Positions 25,718 through 37,376 are shown, counted from the first letter of the stretch. The stretch is DNA of 64,000 bases from an uncultured Woeseiaceae bacterium (GCA_945788625.1 CALZMQ010000010.1:62001-126000); one strand, 5' to 3'. A program made the numbers and translations. Notes: a model not told the origin generated them from the sequence alone.

Positions 25718-27214
25718 ATGGAATATTTCACCACTACGAGCAAACCGTCTCGTCGTGCCGTCGATTGCGTCATCGTCGGCGTTTACAACCGCGGCAAGCT
25801 GGGTGCCGGTGCGATCGACATCGACAAAGCGAGCAAGGGCGAAATCCGACGGCTGATCAAGAGCGGCGATGTCTCCTCGCAGGCCGGTCGTTGTGCCATG
25901 CTGACCGGGCTCCCAGGCGTCAAGTCCAGCCGGGTTGCGGTCGTGGGACTCGGCAAGAGCGGGGCTTTTGACGCCAAACAATTTCGCCGGGCCGTCGCCA
26001 CAGCGACGCAGGCGATATCCCGGACCAAGGCGAAACAGGTTTTGAACAGCCTGACGCTCGAACCCGTTTCCGGCGCCAGCCCGTACTACCTTGCACGCCA
26101 CTCCGTGGAAGCGACAGGCGAGGTACTTTATCGCTTCACGAAAATGAAGAGCGGCCGCAAGAAAGCGGCCAGCCCGCTGAATAAGATCGGCCTGTCGATC
26201 CTCAAGAAGGGAGACGCTGCCAGGTCGATGCTCGGTGCGACACACGGTGACGGTATTGTCGCCGGTGCCTCGCTTGCCAGGGATCTTGGCAATCTCCCAG
26301 CTAACGTCTGCACGCCGGCCTACCTCGCACGAACGGCGAAGAATCTCGCAATGGGCAACGGCAAGCTGTCCACCAGGGTCTTGAACGAAACCGAGATGAA
26401 GCGCCTTGGTATGGGGTCGCTGCTGTCGGTAACGGCGGGTACCAGGGAGCCGGCCAAATTGATCGTCATGCAGTACAAGGGTGCCGGCAGCGACAAGCCG
26501 GTCGTGCTCGTCGGCAAGGGCGTTACTTTCGACGCGGGTGGTATTTCGCTCAAGCCCGGTCTGGGCATGGACGAGATGAAGTTCGACATGTGTGGCGCGG
26601 CAAGCGTGATCGGGACCATGGCCGCCGTAGCCAGGATGAAGCTGCCGATCAACCTGAACGTCGTGGTGCCGGCCGTCGAGAACCTGCCGAGCGGTACTGC
26701 GACCAAACCCGGCGACATCGTCAAGAGCATGTCCGGCCAGACCATTGAAGTACTCAATACCGATGCCGAGGGTCGCCTGATTCTGTGCGATGCCCTGACC
26801 TATTCGCGGCGCTTCAAACCGGCTGCAATCATCGACGTCGCAACACTGACCGGCGCATGTGTCATCGCGCTCGGCGCACACCGGACGGCGGTCATGAGTA
26901 ACGACGATGCACTGCGCAGCGAATTGCTCACTGCCGGCGACAACGCTGAAGATCGCGCCTGGCCGATGCCGCTCGGTGACGATTACGCCGAGCAACTCAA
27001 AAGTAACTTCGCCGATATGGCCAATATTGGCGGACCCGGCGCGGGCGCTGTAACCGCGGCCTGTTTCCTGGGCAAATTCACGGACGGAATGAAATGGGCG
27101 CACATGGATATCGCCGGCACGGCCTGGAAGAGTGGCGCCAAGAAAGGCGCCTCGGGACGGCCGGTACCGCTGCTGACGGAGATGCTTCTTGCGCGCTCAG
27201 GCGCCCTGCCCTAG
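25718..27214 (+). CDS. pepA: Leucyl aminopeptidase PepA
   Basis: Hexameric dimetal M17 aminopeptidase; in E. coli it also acts in cer site resolution and carAB control. 498 residues; the M17 signature NTDAEGRL and metal ligands in GKGVTFDAGGISLKPG-type and KFDMCGAA stretches are intact. AGGATCT precedes ATG. It starts a three-gene run with holC and valS. Confidence 0.96.
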   Translation: MEYFTTTSKPSRRAVDCVIVGVYNRGKLGAGAIDIDKASKGEIRRLIKSGDVSSQAGRCAMLTGLPGVKSSRVAVVGLGKSGAFDAKQFRRAVATATQAISRTKAKQVLNSLTLEPVSGASPYYLARHSVEATGEVLYRFTKMKSGRKKAASPLNKIGLSILKKGDAARSMLGATHGDGIVAGASLARDLGNLPANVCTPAYLARTAKNLAMGNGKLSTRVLNETEMKRLGMGSLLSVTAGTREPAKLIVMQYKGAGSDKPVVLVGKGVTFDAGGISLKPGLGMDEMKFDMCGAASVIGTMAAVARMKLPINLNVVVPAVENLPSGTATKPGDIVKSMSGQTIEVLNTDAEGRLILCDALTYSRRFKPAAIIDVATLTGACVIALGAHRTAVMSNDDALRSELLTAGDNAEDRAWPMPLGDDYAEQLKSNFADMANIGGPGAGAVTAACFLGKFTDGMKWAHMDIAGTAWKSGAKKGASGRPVPLLTEMLLARSGALP

Positions 27215-27229
27215 CACGCGATCTGCCCG

Positions 27230-27658
27230 ATGGCCAGAGTTGACTTTTACGTTCTCGAGCGCGCCGACGAACGCTCGCGGCAAACGCTGGCATGCAAGCT
27301 TGCGGAAAAGGCCTGGCGTCTCGACAACACCGTGTACATCCACACCAACAGCCGCGCCGATGCCGAGCGTCTCGATGACCTGTTGTGGACCTTCCGCGAC
27401 GGCAGTTTCGTTCCGCACGGGCTGGCCGTCGCGAATGACGGTACTGAAATGTCGGCCGTCGTGATCGGTAGCGAGCCCCACGGCGTCGAGTCACGGGATC
27501 TTCTCATCAATCTCGGCGACGAGATTCCACCCTTTGCCAAAGGTTTCCCCCGTGTCGCGGAGCTTGTAAGCTCCGACGAAAACTGCCGACGACTGAGTCG
27601 CAAGCGCTACAGCGAGTACCGCGACCAGGGCCATACGATCAACACACACAATCTCTAG
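27230..27658 (+). CDS. holC: DNA polymerase III chi subunit
   Basis: Chi binds SSB and tethers the clamp loader through psi. 142 residues of the HolC family: starts MARVDFYVLE, with ACKLAEKAW (about 21-29) and the DDLLWTFRDGSFVPHGLA motif (about 49-66) and LLINLGDEIP. It lies 15 bp after pepA and its TAG is followed immediately by the ATG of valS, a common pepA-holC-valS arrangement. Confidence 0.95.
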   Translation: MARVDFYVLERADERSRQTLACKLAEKAWRLDNTVYIHTNSRADAERLDDLLWTFRDGSFVPHGLAVANDGTEMSAVVIGSEPHGVESRDLLINLGDEIPPFAKGFPRVAELVSSDENCRRLSRKRYSEYRDQGHTINTHNL

Positions 27659-30415
27659 ATGGACAAGTCCTACCAGCCCCAAGACATCGAGCAGCGCATC
27701 TACGAGCGCTGGGAAGCTGCCGGCTATTTCGCCCCGGCCGGTGATGGCGAGCCCTATTGCATCATGATTCCGCCGCCCAACGTCACGGGCACATTGCACA
27801 TGGGTCATGCGTTCCAGGACACGATTATGGATGCGCTGACGCGATATCACCGCATGCGCGGCGATCGCGCATTGTGGCAGCCGGGAATGGACCATGCCGG
27901 CATCGCAACGCAAATGGTCGTCGAGCGGATACTCAACAACGAGGGCAAGTCGAAGCACGACCTGGGACGCGAGAAATTCGTCGAGCGCGTCTGGAAATGG
28001 AAAGAAGAGTCCGGCGGGCAGATCGAGCAACAGACACGACGCCTGGGCGCGTCCGTCGACTGGAGTCGCGACCGCTTCACGATGGACGACGGCCTGTCCG
28101 CGGCCGTACACAGGGTGTTCGTGGATCTTTACGACGATGGCCTGATCTATCGCGGCAAACGTCTCGTCAACTGGGATCCCGTGTTGCACACGGCGTTGTC
28201 AGATCTCGAAGTCCTGTCGACGGACGAGACCGGCAATCTGTGGCATTTTCGCTATCCGCTCGCCTCCGGCGACGGCCACCTTGTCGTTGCCACGACACGG
28301 CCCGAGACCATGTTGGGCGACAGCGCCGTTGCAGTGCATCCCGGCGACAAACGCTACAAGTCCCTTGTCGGCCAGGACGTCATTTTGCCGATCGTGGGTC
28401 GCCGCATACCCATCATCGCGGACGATTACGTCGATCCCGAATTCGGCACGGGCTGCGTCAAGATAACCCCGGCCCACGACTTCAACGACTACGACATCGG
28501 CAAACGGCACGACCTGGCGATGCACAACATCCTGACGGACGACGCGTCGCTCAACGACGAGGTCCCGGAGCCTTATCGCGGGCTCGATCGCTTCGTCGCG
28601 CGCGACAAGGTAGTGGAGGAATTCAAGAGCCTCGGGCTTCTCGAGAAGATCGACGACTACGTGGTCAAGATCCCGCGCGGCGATCGCTCGCACGCGGTGG
28701 TCGAGCCCTACCTGACCGATCAGTGGTATGTGAAGATCGAGCCGCTGGCGAAACCCGCCATCGAGGCAGTCGAGACCGGCAGAATTCGTTTCGTGCCCGA
28801 CAACTGGTCGAAAACGTACTTCGAGTGGATGTACAACATTCAGGACTGGTGCATCAGCAGGCAACTCTGGTGGGGGCACAGGATCCCGGCCTGGTACGAC
28901 GACGACGGCAATGTCTTCGTCGGATATTCGGAAGAAGATGTCCGCGACAAGCACGGCATCGCGGCGGGGATCGAACTGCGCCGCGACGACGATGTACTGG
29001 ACACCTGGTTTTCGTCAGCACTGTGGCCGTTCAGCACATTGGGCTGGCCGGAAAAAACCGACGCGCTCGACCAGTTCTACCCTGGCAACGTGCTGGTCAC
29101 GGGCTTCGATATCATTTTCTTCTGGGTCGCGCGCATGATCATGATGGGCCTCAGGTTCATGGGTGACGTACCGTTCCATGAGGTCTACATCCACGGCCTG
29201 ATCCGCGACCAGGACGGCCAGAAGATGTCGAAGTCGAAGGGCAACGTACTCGATCCACTCGATCTAATCGACGGCATCGACCTCGAATCGCTCGTCGCCA
29301 AGAACACTGCAGGAATGATGCAGACGCACCTCGTACCGAGAATCGAGGAAGCGACCCGCAGGCACTACCCGAATGGTATCGACGCCTACGGCTGCGATGC
29401 GCTGCGCATGACGTTCGGCTCGTTAGCGACCACCGGGCGTGACATACGATTCGACGTCGGGCGCATCGAGGGCTACAAGAATTTCTGCAACAAGCTGTGG
29501 AACGCGGCGCGCTACGTGCTGATGAAGACCGAGACACTCGATGACGGCGATGTCGAATTCACCGCCGCGGATGGCTGGATACGCGCCCGAATGGACCAGA
29601 CTACGCGTCAGATGCACCAGCATTTCGCGACCTACCGGCTCGACCTGGCCGTGCAGGCAATCTACGACTTTACGTGGCGAGAATTCTGCGACTGGTACCT
29701 CGAACTATCGAAGCCGATACTGGAATCCGATGAACTGCATGCCGAACTGAAACGAGGAACGCGCAGGACATTGATCGATACTCTCGAGACAATTCTGCGA
29801 CTGCTTCACCCCCTCATGCCGTTTGTGACCGAGGAAATCTGGGGCCAGGTGGCGGAACGCACAGGTATCGAGGGCGACACGATAATGCTGCGCCCATACC
29901 CGGCACCCGACGACGAAGCAGGAAATGACCAGGCGATCGCCGACATCGAATGGGTCAAGCAGTTCATTCTCGGAATCCGCCAGATCCGTGGAGAAATGGA
30001 CATTTCCCCGGGCAAGGCGCTTCCCGTAATCTTACAGCACGCTACCGACACCGACCGGCAGCGCGCGGACAAGCACGCTCTGCTGTTGCACCGTGTCGGT
30101 CGCGTCGAGTCGATCGACATACTGGCCGAAGACGCCGAGCCGCCGGCAGCGGCCACAGCCTTACTCGGCGACATGCGCCTGCTGGTTCCAATGAAGGGAA
30201 TCATCGATGTCGACGCGGAGCGCACGCGCCTCAACAAGCAGTTGGACAAGGTCCGGACCGACCTCCAACGTTCGCTTGGCAAGCTCGGTAACGAGAAATT
30301 TGTGAACAATGCGCCCGCGGACGTGGTCACACAGGAACGAGAGCGTGTGGCCGAATTCGAGAAGACCGCTGCACAACTGGTCGAGCAGCTCGAAAAGCTG
30401 GACGAGCTCGCCTGA
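27659..30415 (+). CDS. valS: Valyl-tRNA synthetase
   Basis: Class I enzyme charging tRNA-Val. 918 residues: [13 protein letters not shown] with the HIGH-like HMGH at 47-50, the editing CP1 domain in the middle, KMSKS at 522-526, an anticodon-binding helical domain, and a C-terminal coiled coil (about 850-918, [21 protein letters not shown]). Complete, with no gap in synthetase motifs. Confidence 0.98.
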   Translation: MDKSYQPQDIEQRIYERWEAAGYFAPAGDGEPYCIMIPPPNVTGTLHMGHAFQDTIMDALTRYHRMRGDRALWQPGMDHAGIATQMVVERILNNEGKSKHDLGREKFVERVWKWKEESGGQIEQQTRRLGASVDWSRDRFTMDDGLSAAVHRVFVDLYDDGLIYRGKRLVNWDPVLHTALSDLEVLSTDETGNLWHFRYPLASGDGHLVVATTRPETMLGDSAVAVHPGDKRYKSLVGQDVILPIVGRRIPIIADDYVDPEFGTGCVKITPAHDFNDYDIGKRHDLAMHNILTDDASLNDEVPEPYRGLDRFVARDKVVEEFKSLGLLEKIDDYVVKIPRGDRSHAVVEPYLTDQWYVKIEPLAKPAIEAVETGRIRFVPDNWSKTYFEWMYNIQDWCISRQLWWGHRIPAWYDDDGNVFVGYSEEDVRDKHGIAAGIELRRDDDVLDTWFSSALWPFSTLGWPEKTDALDQFYPGNVLVTGFDIIFFWVARMIMMGLRFMGDVPFHEVYIHGLIRDQDGQKMSKSKGNVLDPLDLIDGIDLESLVAKNTAGMMQTHLVPRIEEATRRHYPNGIDAYGCDALRMTFGSLATTGRDIRFDVGRIEGYKNFCNKLWNAARYVLMKTETLDDGDVEFTAADGWIRARMDQTTRQMHQHFATYRLDLAVQAIYDFTWREFCDWYLELSKPILESDELHAELKRGTRRTLIDTLETILRLLHPLMPFVTEEIWGQVAERTGIEGDTIMLRPYPAPDDEAGNDQAIADIEWVKQFILGIRQIRGEMDISPGKALPVILQHATDTDRQRADKHALLLHRVGRVESIDILAEDAEPPAAATALLGDMRLLVPMKGIIDVDAERTRLNKQLDKVRTDLQRSLGKLGNEKFVNNAPADVVTQERERVAEFEKTAAQLVEQLEKLDELA

Positions 30416-30564
30416 GCTTGCTCATATTCTGAGTACTGCATCACACTCTGATCGGTGTGCCAGTGCAATAAGCCCGGGCTTGGGCGAACATGGCTTATGT
30501 CGTCACGGCATTAGGCAGCGTGGCTGAATCGGGGCTTTCCCCGGCTATCCGAGGACCATGGAAC

Positions 30565-31530
30565 ATGCAGCGCGGAAACACAATCGAAGCACTGCGCACG
30601 AACCGGGACGAACAGCGCCTTGCTATCGAGCGTGCGCGCAAGGCTCTGGGCAGCATCATTCTCGGCAAAGACGACCAGATATCGCTGGCACTTGCCTGCC
30701 TGCTTGCCCGAGGGCACTTGCTGATCGAGGATCTCCCGGGACTCGGCAAGACCATGCTGGCCCAGGCGCTGGCTCGTGTGCTCGGCCTCAGCTTCAGGCG
30801 CATCCAGTTCACCAGCGACCTGTTGCCGGCGGACATCATCGGTGTGTCAATCTTCAGGCAGGACAGCGGCGAGTTCGAATTCCAGCCCGGACCCGTGTTC
30901 TCCCAGCTCATTCTCGCGGACGAGGTCAATCGCGCGACGCCGAAAGCGCAGAGCGCGCTGCTCGAAGCGATGGAGGAACACCAGGTTTCCGTCGACGGCG
31001 AGACGCTAAAGTTACCGGACCCGTTCTTCGTCGTCGCGACCCAGAATCCCGGCGACCAGATCGGCACTTTTCCGTTGCCTGAATCGCAGCTCGATCGTTT
31101 CCTGATGCGTGTCGAACTCGGTTATCCGAACGAAGAAAGCGAACGCGAATTGATTGCCGGAGAGGACCGCCGTTCCATGCTACGGGATATAGAAGCCGCG
31201 ACGAATCCCGAAATGCTCATGGCGCTGCAGGAGTCCGTCACGACGGTTCATGTCAGCGATGCGCTCGTCGACTATATCCAGGCGCTGGTTCGCCATACGC
31301 GCGAATCGGCGGAAATCGAAATCGGACTGTCGCCGCGCGGCGCGCAAGCGCTTGTTGCGGCCGCCAGGGCCCGCGCATTCGTCGAGAATCACTCCGGCGC
31401 CTACCCCGACGATATTCAGGCCGTATTCGCGGCAATAGCCGGACATCGACTCAAACCCGCAGGCGGTACGCGCTTCCGCAGCCCCGCCGAACTGTGCCAG
31501 CATGTCCTCGATTCCGTGGCCATTCCCTAG
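30565..31530 (+). CDS. MoxR-family AAA+ ATPase
   Basis: Chaperone-like AAA+ ATPase. The ATG giving MQRGNTIEAL has GAGGA nine bases upstream; an earlier in-frame ATG at 30490 is less likely. Walker A LPGLGKT (57-63), Walker B LILADEVN (115-122), and the sensor/arginine features of MoxR (ATQNPGDQIG, ESQLDRFLM). 321 residues. It overlaps the following DUF58 gene by 29 bp and heads the MoxR-DUF58-transglutaminase trio. Confidence 0.92.
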   Translation: MQRGNTIEALRTNRDEQRLAIERARKALGSIILGKDDQISLALACLLARGHLLIEDLPGLGKTMLAQALARVLGLSFRRIQFTSDLLPADIIGVSIFRQDSGEFEFQPGPVFSQLILADEVNRATPKAQSALLEAMEEHQVSVDGETLKLPDPFFVVATQNPGDQIGTFPLPESQLDRFLMRVELGYPNEESERELIAGEDRRSMLRDIEAATNPEMLMALQESVTTVHVSDALVDYIQALVRHTRESAEIEIGLSPRGAQALVAAARARAFVENHSGAYPDDIQAVFAAIAGHRLKPAGGTRFRSPAELCQHVLDSVAIP

Positions 31531-32512
31531 CCCCCGGGGGCTATTCCGTTCCCTGAGGGCCGGCGCGGGCACGCGCGTGTTGCGCTGGGCGCGCAAACGC
31601 CAGGGTACGGACAAGACGACCACAAGGTTGCGGCCGGGGCGCGTTTACATCCTGCCGACCGGCGTCGGGCTGGTGTTCGGCATCATGACGTTTGCGATGT
31701 TGTTGGGTTCGATGAACTACAACAACAACCTGTCGTTCGTCCTGACCTTCATCCTCATCGGCATCGGTTTCGTGTCGATGCACCAATGCCAGCGCAACCT
31801 CGTAGGACTCGAGCTGACCTTCGCCGGCACGGAACCTGTTTTCGCCGGCCAAACCATGCGCATCGGTGTCGCGGTGACCAATCACTCGAAGAGCGCGCGT
31901 TATGGCATCCGGCTCTACGGCGACGGCATACAGAGCGATATCGAGGATTTGCAGCCGGGTGAGAGCAAGGTCCTGATACTGCCCATCTCAACCGACCGGC
32001 GCGGCTGGATCACTCTTGATCGATTCGGCATTCGAACGCTCTTCCCGTTCGAGCTATTCCGTTCATGGGCATGGTTGCACATGGATATTCGCGGGCTCGT
32101 TTACCCGCGGCCCGCCGATCGCCCACCGGAACCGCCGCCGACAATGGTCGCGCACGGTCATCGGCAGCACGATGCGCGGGGCGAGGAAGACTTTGCCGGC
32201 TTGCGCAAATACCACGAAGGCGATTCGCCGCGGCACGTCGCCTGGAAGGCGTACGCGCGAACCGGGCAGATGCTGTCCAAGCAATTCGCCGGCGCCGATA
32301 CCAGCAGCCAATGGTTCGATTTCGACGAGATTGCGAGCGACGACATCGAGGAGCGGCTTTCCGTGCTCACCCGCTGGATCGTGGACGCCGATCGCAAGCT
32401 CGAAGATTACGGCCTGCGTATCGCGGGCAGCGAATTCAATCCGGCACACGGGGAGAATCACCGGCGCGAGTGCCTGCAAACGCTGGCGTTGTTCGAAAAG
32501 GGGCCGGCATGA
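31502..32512 (+). CDS. DUF58 domain protein
   Basis: 336 residues with two close membrane helices (about 48-85) and a cytoplasmic C-terminal DUF58/VWA-like domain; the conserved piece DFAGLRKYHEGDSPRHVAWK-type sits at about 229-249. Members accompany MoxR ATPases and may be its substrate or adaptor. Start overlaps the MoxR gene and the stop overlaps the transglutaminase start as ATGA, so the three are translationally coupled. Confidence 0.9.
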   Translation: MSSIPWPFPSPRGLFRSLRAGAGTRVLRWARKRQGTDKTTTRLRPGRVYILPTGVGLVFGIMTFAMLLGSMNYNNNLSFVLTFILIGIGFVSMHQCQRNLVGLELTFAGTEPVFAGQTMRIGVAVTNHSKSARYGIRLYGDGIQSDIEDLQPGESKVLILPISTDRRGWITLDRFGIRTLFPFELFRSWAWLHMDIRGLVYPRPADRPPEPPPTMVAHGHRQHDARGEEDFAGLRKYHEGDSPRHVAWKAYARTGQMLSKQFAGADTSSQWFDFDEIASDDIEERLSVLTRWIVDADRKLEDYGLRIAGSEFNPAHGENHRRECLQTLALFEKGPA

Positions 32513-34467
32513 AAACCCGGCCGCGCGGAACCGACGGTTCGTTGCTGTCCAGCCTGCCGTGGACCCTCGGTGCGCTGGCGCTGTCGCTCGTTCCGCACTT
32601 GCCGTACCTGCCGATCTGGATCACGGTTGCGTTTTTCGGTTGCGCCGCATGGCGTTACATCATCGAAAAACAGCGCCGCATGCTGCCGTCGAGTTGGTTC
32701 AGGGCCCTGCTCGCACTGATATGTTTTCTCGGCGTGTTCGGAACCTATTCGTCGATCAGCGGCGTCGGTCCGGGCTCCGCGTTACTCGCCATTATGGCGT
32801 CGCTGAAGCTGCTCGAAACCCGCAAGCGGCGCGACCAGTTCGTGTTGCTGTTCATCTCCATATTCCTCGTAATGTCCTCGCTGCTGCGGGAACAGTACCT
32901 GTGGTCGCTGCCCTACATGCTTGCCGCTGTCACGGTCATCATGACGGCATGGCTGCGCATGTCCGCCGGCCACCGTGAAACGGCAAAGCAGAGTTTCAGA
33001 ACGGGTGGACGCTTGCTCTTGTACGCAGCACCGCTCGCCATTGCGATGTGGGTTTTCTTTCCACGACTGGCGTCGCCGTTCTGGGCCGTGCCCGTGGACA
33101 CCAGCCGCGCGACTTCCGGACTGAGCGAAACGATGAGCCCCGGCGACATCAGCTCACTGTCGATGTCCAACGAGGTGGCGTTCCGCGTCTCGTTCGAGGG
33201 CACAGTTCCGGAACCGCGCGACCGGTACTGGAGGGGACTCGTGCTCACGCAGTTCAACGGCCGCACCTGGAGTGGCCGGGAAGCGAGCATGAGCGCCAGG
33301 GCGCACGACCAGATCGCCGTATCCGGCAACGCAATCTCGTACGAGGTGACGCTCGAGCCGACCCGGCAGCAGTGGGTCTTTGCGCTGGACATGCCGGTAA
33401 CGTGGTCCTTGCCACAGACCTTTATGGGGCCGCAGCAACAACTCGCACGGTCGGTACCCATCGACCAGCGTGTCGCTTACCGCGCGGTTTCTTATCCCGA
33501 CTACCGCGTCGAGGCCGAACTTGCCGCCGTGTTTCGTGACTGGTATTCGCGCGTCCCGGAAGGCAGCAATCGGCGAACAGCGGCACTGGCGCGCGAGATG
33601 CGTGCCGCCGCGGATTCCGACCAGGCCTACATCGAGTCGGTATTACAGAAGTTCCACGAGGAAGAGTTCTTTTATACGCTGGAGCCACCGCCGCTGGGCA
33701 GCGATCCGGTCGACCGCTTCCTGTTCGAAACGCGGCGCGGTTTCTGCGAACACTATGCATCGGCGTTTTCGGTATTGATGCGCGGCGCGGGCATTCCGAC
33801 TCGCGTGGTACTCGGATACCAGGGCGGCGAAATAAACCCGCTGGGTGGCCACCTGATCGTCCGTCAGTCCGACGCACATGCGTGGACCGAAGTGTGGCTG
33901 CAAGGCGTCGGCTGGTACCGCGTGGATCCCACGGCAGCCGTCGCACCGGATCGCATCGACTACGGTGCGCAGGACGCTGCGTTCGAGGGTCTCGGAGAGG
34001 CATGGGGCCTGTCTGCGCCTTCGGCGTTGCTGCACAAGTTGTCGCTGACCTTCGATGCGATCAATGCCAAGTGGAACGACTGGATCCTGGGCTACGGCCC
34101 GGACACGCAAAACAGCTTCATGGAATGGCTCGGGATGAAAGACCCCGACTGGCGCAAGATGATGCTGACACTGATCGCCGTGGTCGTCGCCCTGGTCATG
34201 GTCATCAGCCTGATGCTCATGCTGCGCTACCGCGCTCCGGCCAGGGACCGTGCCAGCGTCATGTACCGGCGCTTCGTGAAAAAGACCGGCCTCGAACTGC
34301 AAACCGGGGAAACAGCCGAGCACTTCGGGCAACGTGTGAGCGCACATGGCACATTGCCGCAATCCGCGATCGACGCAATAACGGCTGCCTATCTCGATTC
34401 GCGTTACGGCCCCGACGCGGAAGCATCGTTCGTGCGCCTGAAAACGGCAGTTGGCGCTATCGCCTAG
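32509..34467 (+). CDS. TgpA-type transmembrane transglutaminase
   Basis: 652 residues. N-terminal DUF3488 part with several membrane helices (about 20-200), then a periplasmic transglutaminase-like domain with the catalytic triad visible: C413 (GFCEHYASAF), H457 (DAHAWTEVW) and D473 (YRVDPT). One more helix (about 556-577) and a cytoplasmic DUF4129-like tail (RRFVKKTGLELQTGETAEHF region). TgpA is essential in Pseudomonas aeruginosa; substrate unknown. The 3' end overlaps the convergent UMF1 gene by 11 bp. Confidence 0.92.
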   Translation: MKTRPRGTDGSLLSSLPWTLGALALSLVPHLPYLPIWITVAFFGCAAWRYIIEKQRRMLPSSWFRALLALICFLGVFGTYSSISGVGPGSALLAIMASLKLLETRKRRDQFVLLFISIFLVMSSLLREQYLWSLPYMLAAVTVIMTAWLRMSAGHRETAKQSFRTGGRLLLYAAPLAIAMWVFFPRLASPFWAVPVDTSRATSGLSETMSPGDISSLSMSNEVAFRVSFEGTVPEPRDRYWRGLVLTQFNGRTWSGREASMSARAHDQIAVSGNAISYEVTLEPTRQQWVFALDMPVTWSLPQTFMGPQQQLARSVPIDQRVAYRAVSYPDYRVEAELAAVFRDWYSRVPEGSNRRTAALAREMRAAADSDQAYIESVLQKFHEEEFFYTLEPPPLGSDPVDRFLFETRRGFCEHYASAFSVLMRGAGIPTRVVLGYQGGEINPLGGHLIVRQSDAHAWTEVWLQGVGWYRVDPTAAVAPDRIDYGAQDAAFEGLGEAWGLSAPSALLHKLSLTFDAINAKWNDWILGYGPDTQNSFMEWLGMKDPDWRKMMLTLIAVVVALVMVISLMLMLRYRAPARDRASVMYRRFVKKTGLELQTGETAEHFGQRVSAHGTLPQSAIDAITAAYLDSRYGPDAEASFVRLKTAVGAIA

Positions 34468-35725
34468 TGGCTTCCGCCGGCCTCAGGCGCACGATAGTCA
34501 GAAGAAATCCGCCCGCGAGAAACAACGGCATAAGTGCCAGCAGTACCCATTTCGGATCGTCGGAAAGAGTCGCCGCGACAGCGACCATTGCAGGTCCCAG
34601 TACGTGCGCAAACTTCGTGACCATGTTGTAAAAGCCGAAAAATTCGCCCGGTAGTTCCGGCGGAATGAGCGTCGCATACAGGGAGCGGCTCAATCCCTGC
34701 ACGCCGCCCTGCACCGTGCCTATGACGATGGCCATGATGTAGAACTGCCGAACATCGCGCATGAATATGGCCCAGGCGGACATACCGATATACACGAGCA
34801 AAGCGAAATAGATTCCCGACTTCGGGCCGAACCGATGTGCGACGAAGCCGTACAGCAACGTCGCAGGGAAGCCGATAAAGTTGGTGATGAGCAATGCCAT
34901 CACGAGATCCTTGTCGTCGAATCCGAGTCTCTGGCCGTAGTTCACGGCCATGAAAATAACCGTAAACACGCCGCCGATGTACAGCCAGTATGCGCTGAGG
35001 AAGATGACGACATTGCGGTACTGTCCGACCTTGAGCATCGTTGCCTTGAGTTCGGCGTAGGCCGCTCGTATTGCGCCGCTGCTCACTTCCAGCGGACTGT
35101 GGCGCTCGGGCACGAAGAACAGCAGCGGCAATAGAAATATCAGCCACCAGATGCCCACCGAGATAAACGCGAAACTGAAAACTTCAGTTGTGTTGGCGAA
35201 GCCGAACGTTGCAGGACTCGACAACATCCACACATGCAGCGCAAGCAGGACGGCGCCACCGAGGTAGCCCAGCGAGAAACCGAGCGACGACACAAAACTG
35301 AAGTAACGCGGTTCGCAGACATCGATCAGTAATGAGTCGTAGAACACCACCGAACTGTAATAGCCGACCGAGGCGATCATGTAGACGCCCAGTGCAAGGG
35401 GCCAGTTGCCCGAACCGATCAGCCCGAGCGCCGCGGTCATCGTGGCGCCGATGAGCGCGAGCACGAACAGGAATCGCTTCCGGTATCCGCCGGCGTCGGC
35501 GATGGTGCCGAACAGCGGTGCCGTTATACAGACAATGACACTGGCGGCAAAGGTCACCCATCCCAGCCGTGCGGTAACCGACGCACCCTCGTCGCCGACA
35601 CTCCAGAAGTTGCCGAGTACCAGCGGAAATAGAACGGCGAGGACACTGAGCGCAAATGCCGAATTCGCCCAGTCATAGAGCGCCCAGCCGATGACTCTTC
35701 TATTGAGAACGGGGACTATCGACAA
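34457..35725 (-). CDS. UMF1-family MFS transporter
   Basis: 422 residues, about 12 helices. The opening VIGWALYDWANSAFALSV and the internal GFPATLLYGFVAHRFG-type, YGFVAHRFG and GGVQGLSRSLYATLIPPE segments identify the UMF1 (Atg22-like) group of MFS proteins. Bacterial members have no agreed substrate. The start seems to be TTG with only a weak ribosome site. It lies 30 bp downstream of, and on the same strand as, no gene other than prfC's divergent neighbour: prfC ends 35 kb side at 35755, so the two are read in the same direction with prfC first. Confidence 0.85.
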   Translation of the reverse strand: MSIVPVLNRRVIGWALYDWANSAFALSVLAVLFPLVLGNFWSVGDEGASVTARLGWVTFAASVIVCITAPLFGTIADAGGYRKRFLFVLALIGATMTAALGLIGSGNWPLALGVYMIASVGYYSSVVFYDSLLIDVCEPRYFSFVSSLGFSLGYLGGAVLLALHVWMLSSPATFGFANTTEVFSFAFISVGIWWLIFLLPLLFFVPERHSPLEVSSGAIRAAYAELKATMLKVGQYRNVVIFLSAYWLYIGGVFTVIFMAVNYGQRLGFDDKDLVMALLITNFIGFPATLLYGFVAHRFGPKSGIYFALLVYIGMSAWAIFMRDVRQFYIMAIVIGTVQGGVQGLSRSLYATLIPPELPGEFFGFYNMVTKFAHVLGPAMVAVAATLSDDPKWVLLALMPLFLAGGFLLTIVRLRPAEATRR

Positions 35726-35754
35726 ATGCCAGACTCAGTACCGGGGGGCGGCGA

Positions 35755-37335
35755 TCAGTGTTCACGCGTCTTGCGGAAATCTATCTCAGGCCAGCGCTCC
35801 TCGGTCAGGTTAAGGTTGACCCGGGTAGGTGCAATGTAGACCAGACTGCCGCTATGATCCAGCGCAAGATTGTCATGCGCCTTGCGTTCGAAATCGTCGA
35901 GCATCTTTTCGTCGTCGCAATCCACCCACCTGGCCGTGGCCACGTTGACCGCTTCGAATTGACACTCGACGTTGTATTCATCGCGCAGCCGATGAGCGAC
36001 TACGTCGAATTGCAGCGGGCCGACCGCCCCCAGGATCAGGTCGTTATTGCGCAATGGCTTGAACAACTGCGTCGCGCCTTCTTCGCAGAGTTGTGCGAGC
36101 CCTTTTTTCAGCGCCTTCAATCGCAGCGGGTCCTTGAGCACGGCGCGGCGAAAGATTTCGGGGGCGAAGTTGGGAATACCCGTGAAGCGGATCTCCTCGC
36201 CCTGCGTAAAGCTGTCGCCGATATTGATCGTGCCGTGATTATGAATGCCGATGATGTCGCCGGCGTAAGCAGTATCCGCGTGCTGCCGATCCGCCGCCAT
36301 GAACGTAATGGCATCGGGAATCTTGACTTCCTTGCCCGACCGCACATGCAGTGCGCGAATGCCCTTGCGATACTCTCCGGAGCAGATGCGCATGAACGCG
36401 ATACGGTCGCGATGGCCCGGGTCCATATTGGCCTGGATCTTGAAAACAAAGCCCGTCAACTTGCCCTCGCCCGGTTTGACGTCGCGTTGCTCGCTTTCCC
36501 GGGCGAGCGGTGCCGGCGCGGTAGCAACGAATTCGTCAAGCAGTTCCCTGACGCCGAAGTTCGCGATTGCGGAGCCGAAGAACACCGGCGTTTGCCTGGC
36601 CGCCAGGTAATCCTCCACCGATAGCTCGGCACAGGCACCCTTGACGAGTTCGATTTCCTCACGAAAGTCGTCCGCAATATCGCCAAGTAAGGCACTTGCC
36701 TCGTCCGTGTGCAGGCCGTCCACGCGTCGAATTTCGGCCGCCCTTTCCCGGCCGACGCGGTCGTACAGATAGATGCTGTCCTGGATGAGGTGATACACGC
36801 CTTTCAGGGAACGGCCCATGCCGATGGGCCACGTGACCGGGGCGCACTGAATCTCGAGCACCGACTCGATTTCGTCGAGCAGATCAATCGGCTCCTGGCC
36901 GTCACGGTCCAGTTTGTTGATGAAGGTCATGATGGGGGTGTCGCGCAGGCGGCAAACCTCCATCAGCTTTATCGTGCGCTGCTCAACGCCTTTCGCACAA
37001 TCGATCACCATGAGCGCCGAATCGACCGCCGTTAGCGTCCGGTAGGTGTCCTCGGAAAAGTCCTCGTGTCCCGGTGTATCGAGCAGGTTGACGATATGGT
37101 CGTTGTAGGGAAACTGCATGACCGACGAGGTCACCGAGATGCCACGCTGTTGTTCCAGCGCCATCCAGTCGGAGGTCGCGTGGCGACTCGCCTTGCGGCC
37201 CTTTACCGTACCCGCGAGCTTAATGGCTCCGCCGTATAGCAGCAGCTTTTCAGTCAGCGTCGTCTTGCCCGCGTCGGGATGTGAAATTATCGCGAACGTA
37301 CGTCGTCTGTTGAACTGTTTCTCGATCTCGGACAT
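35755..37335 (-). CDS. prfC: Peptide chain release factor 3
   Basis: GTPase that removes RF1/RF2 from the ribosome after termination. 526 residues from the ATG giving [15 protein letters not shown]1 is SHPDAGKTT (18-26), G3 DTPGHEDF (about 86-93), and G4 FINKLD (about 141-146). C-terminal domains match RF3, including [11 protein letters not shown]. Precedes the UMF1 transporter gene by 30 bp. Confidence 0.97.
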   Translation of the reverse strand: MSEIEKQFNRRRTFAIISHPDAGKTTLTEKLLLYGGAIKLAGTVKGRKASRHATSDWMALEQQRGISVTSSVMQFPYNDHIVNLLDTPGHEDFSEDTYRTLTAVDSALMVIDCAKGVEQRTIKLMEVCRLRDTPIMTFINKLDRDGQEPIDLLDEIESVLEIQCAPVTWPIGMGRSLKGVYHLIQDSIYLYDRVGRERAAEIRRVDGLHTDEASALLGDIADDFREEIELVKGACAELSVEDYLAARQTPVFFGSAIANFGVRELLDEFVATAPAPLARESEQRDVKPGEGKLTGFVFKIQANMDPGHRDRIAFMRICSGEYRKGIRALHVRSGKEVKIPDAITFMAADRQHADTAYAGDIIGIHNHGTINIGDSFTQGEEIRFTGIPNFAPEIFRRAVLKDPLRLKALKKGLAQLCEEGATQLFKPLRNNDLILGAVGPLQFDVVAHRLRDEYNVECQFEAVNVATARWVDCDDEKMLDDFERKAHDNLALDHSGSLVYIAPTRVNLNLTEERWPEIDFRKTREH

Positions 37336-37376
37336 TGAAGTCGTCTGGGTGGAAAGGCGGCGCAGTCTACCCGAAT

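Noticed and set aside
25670..27103. Frame of about 477 codons opposite pepA
   Set aside because: Codon-position shadow of pepA in GC-rich DNA; no signal, domain or ribosome site.
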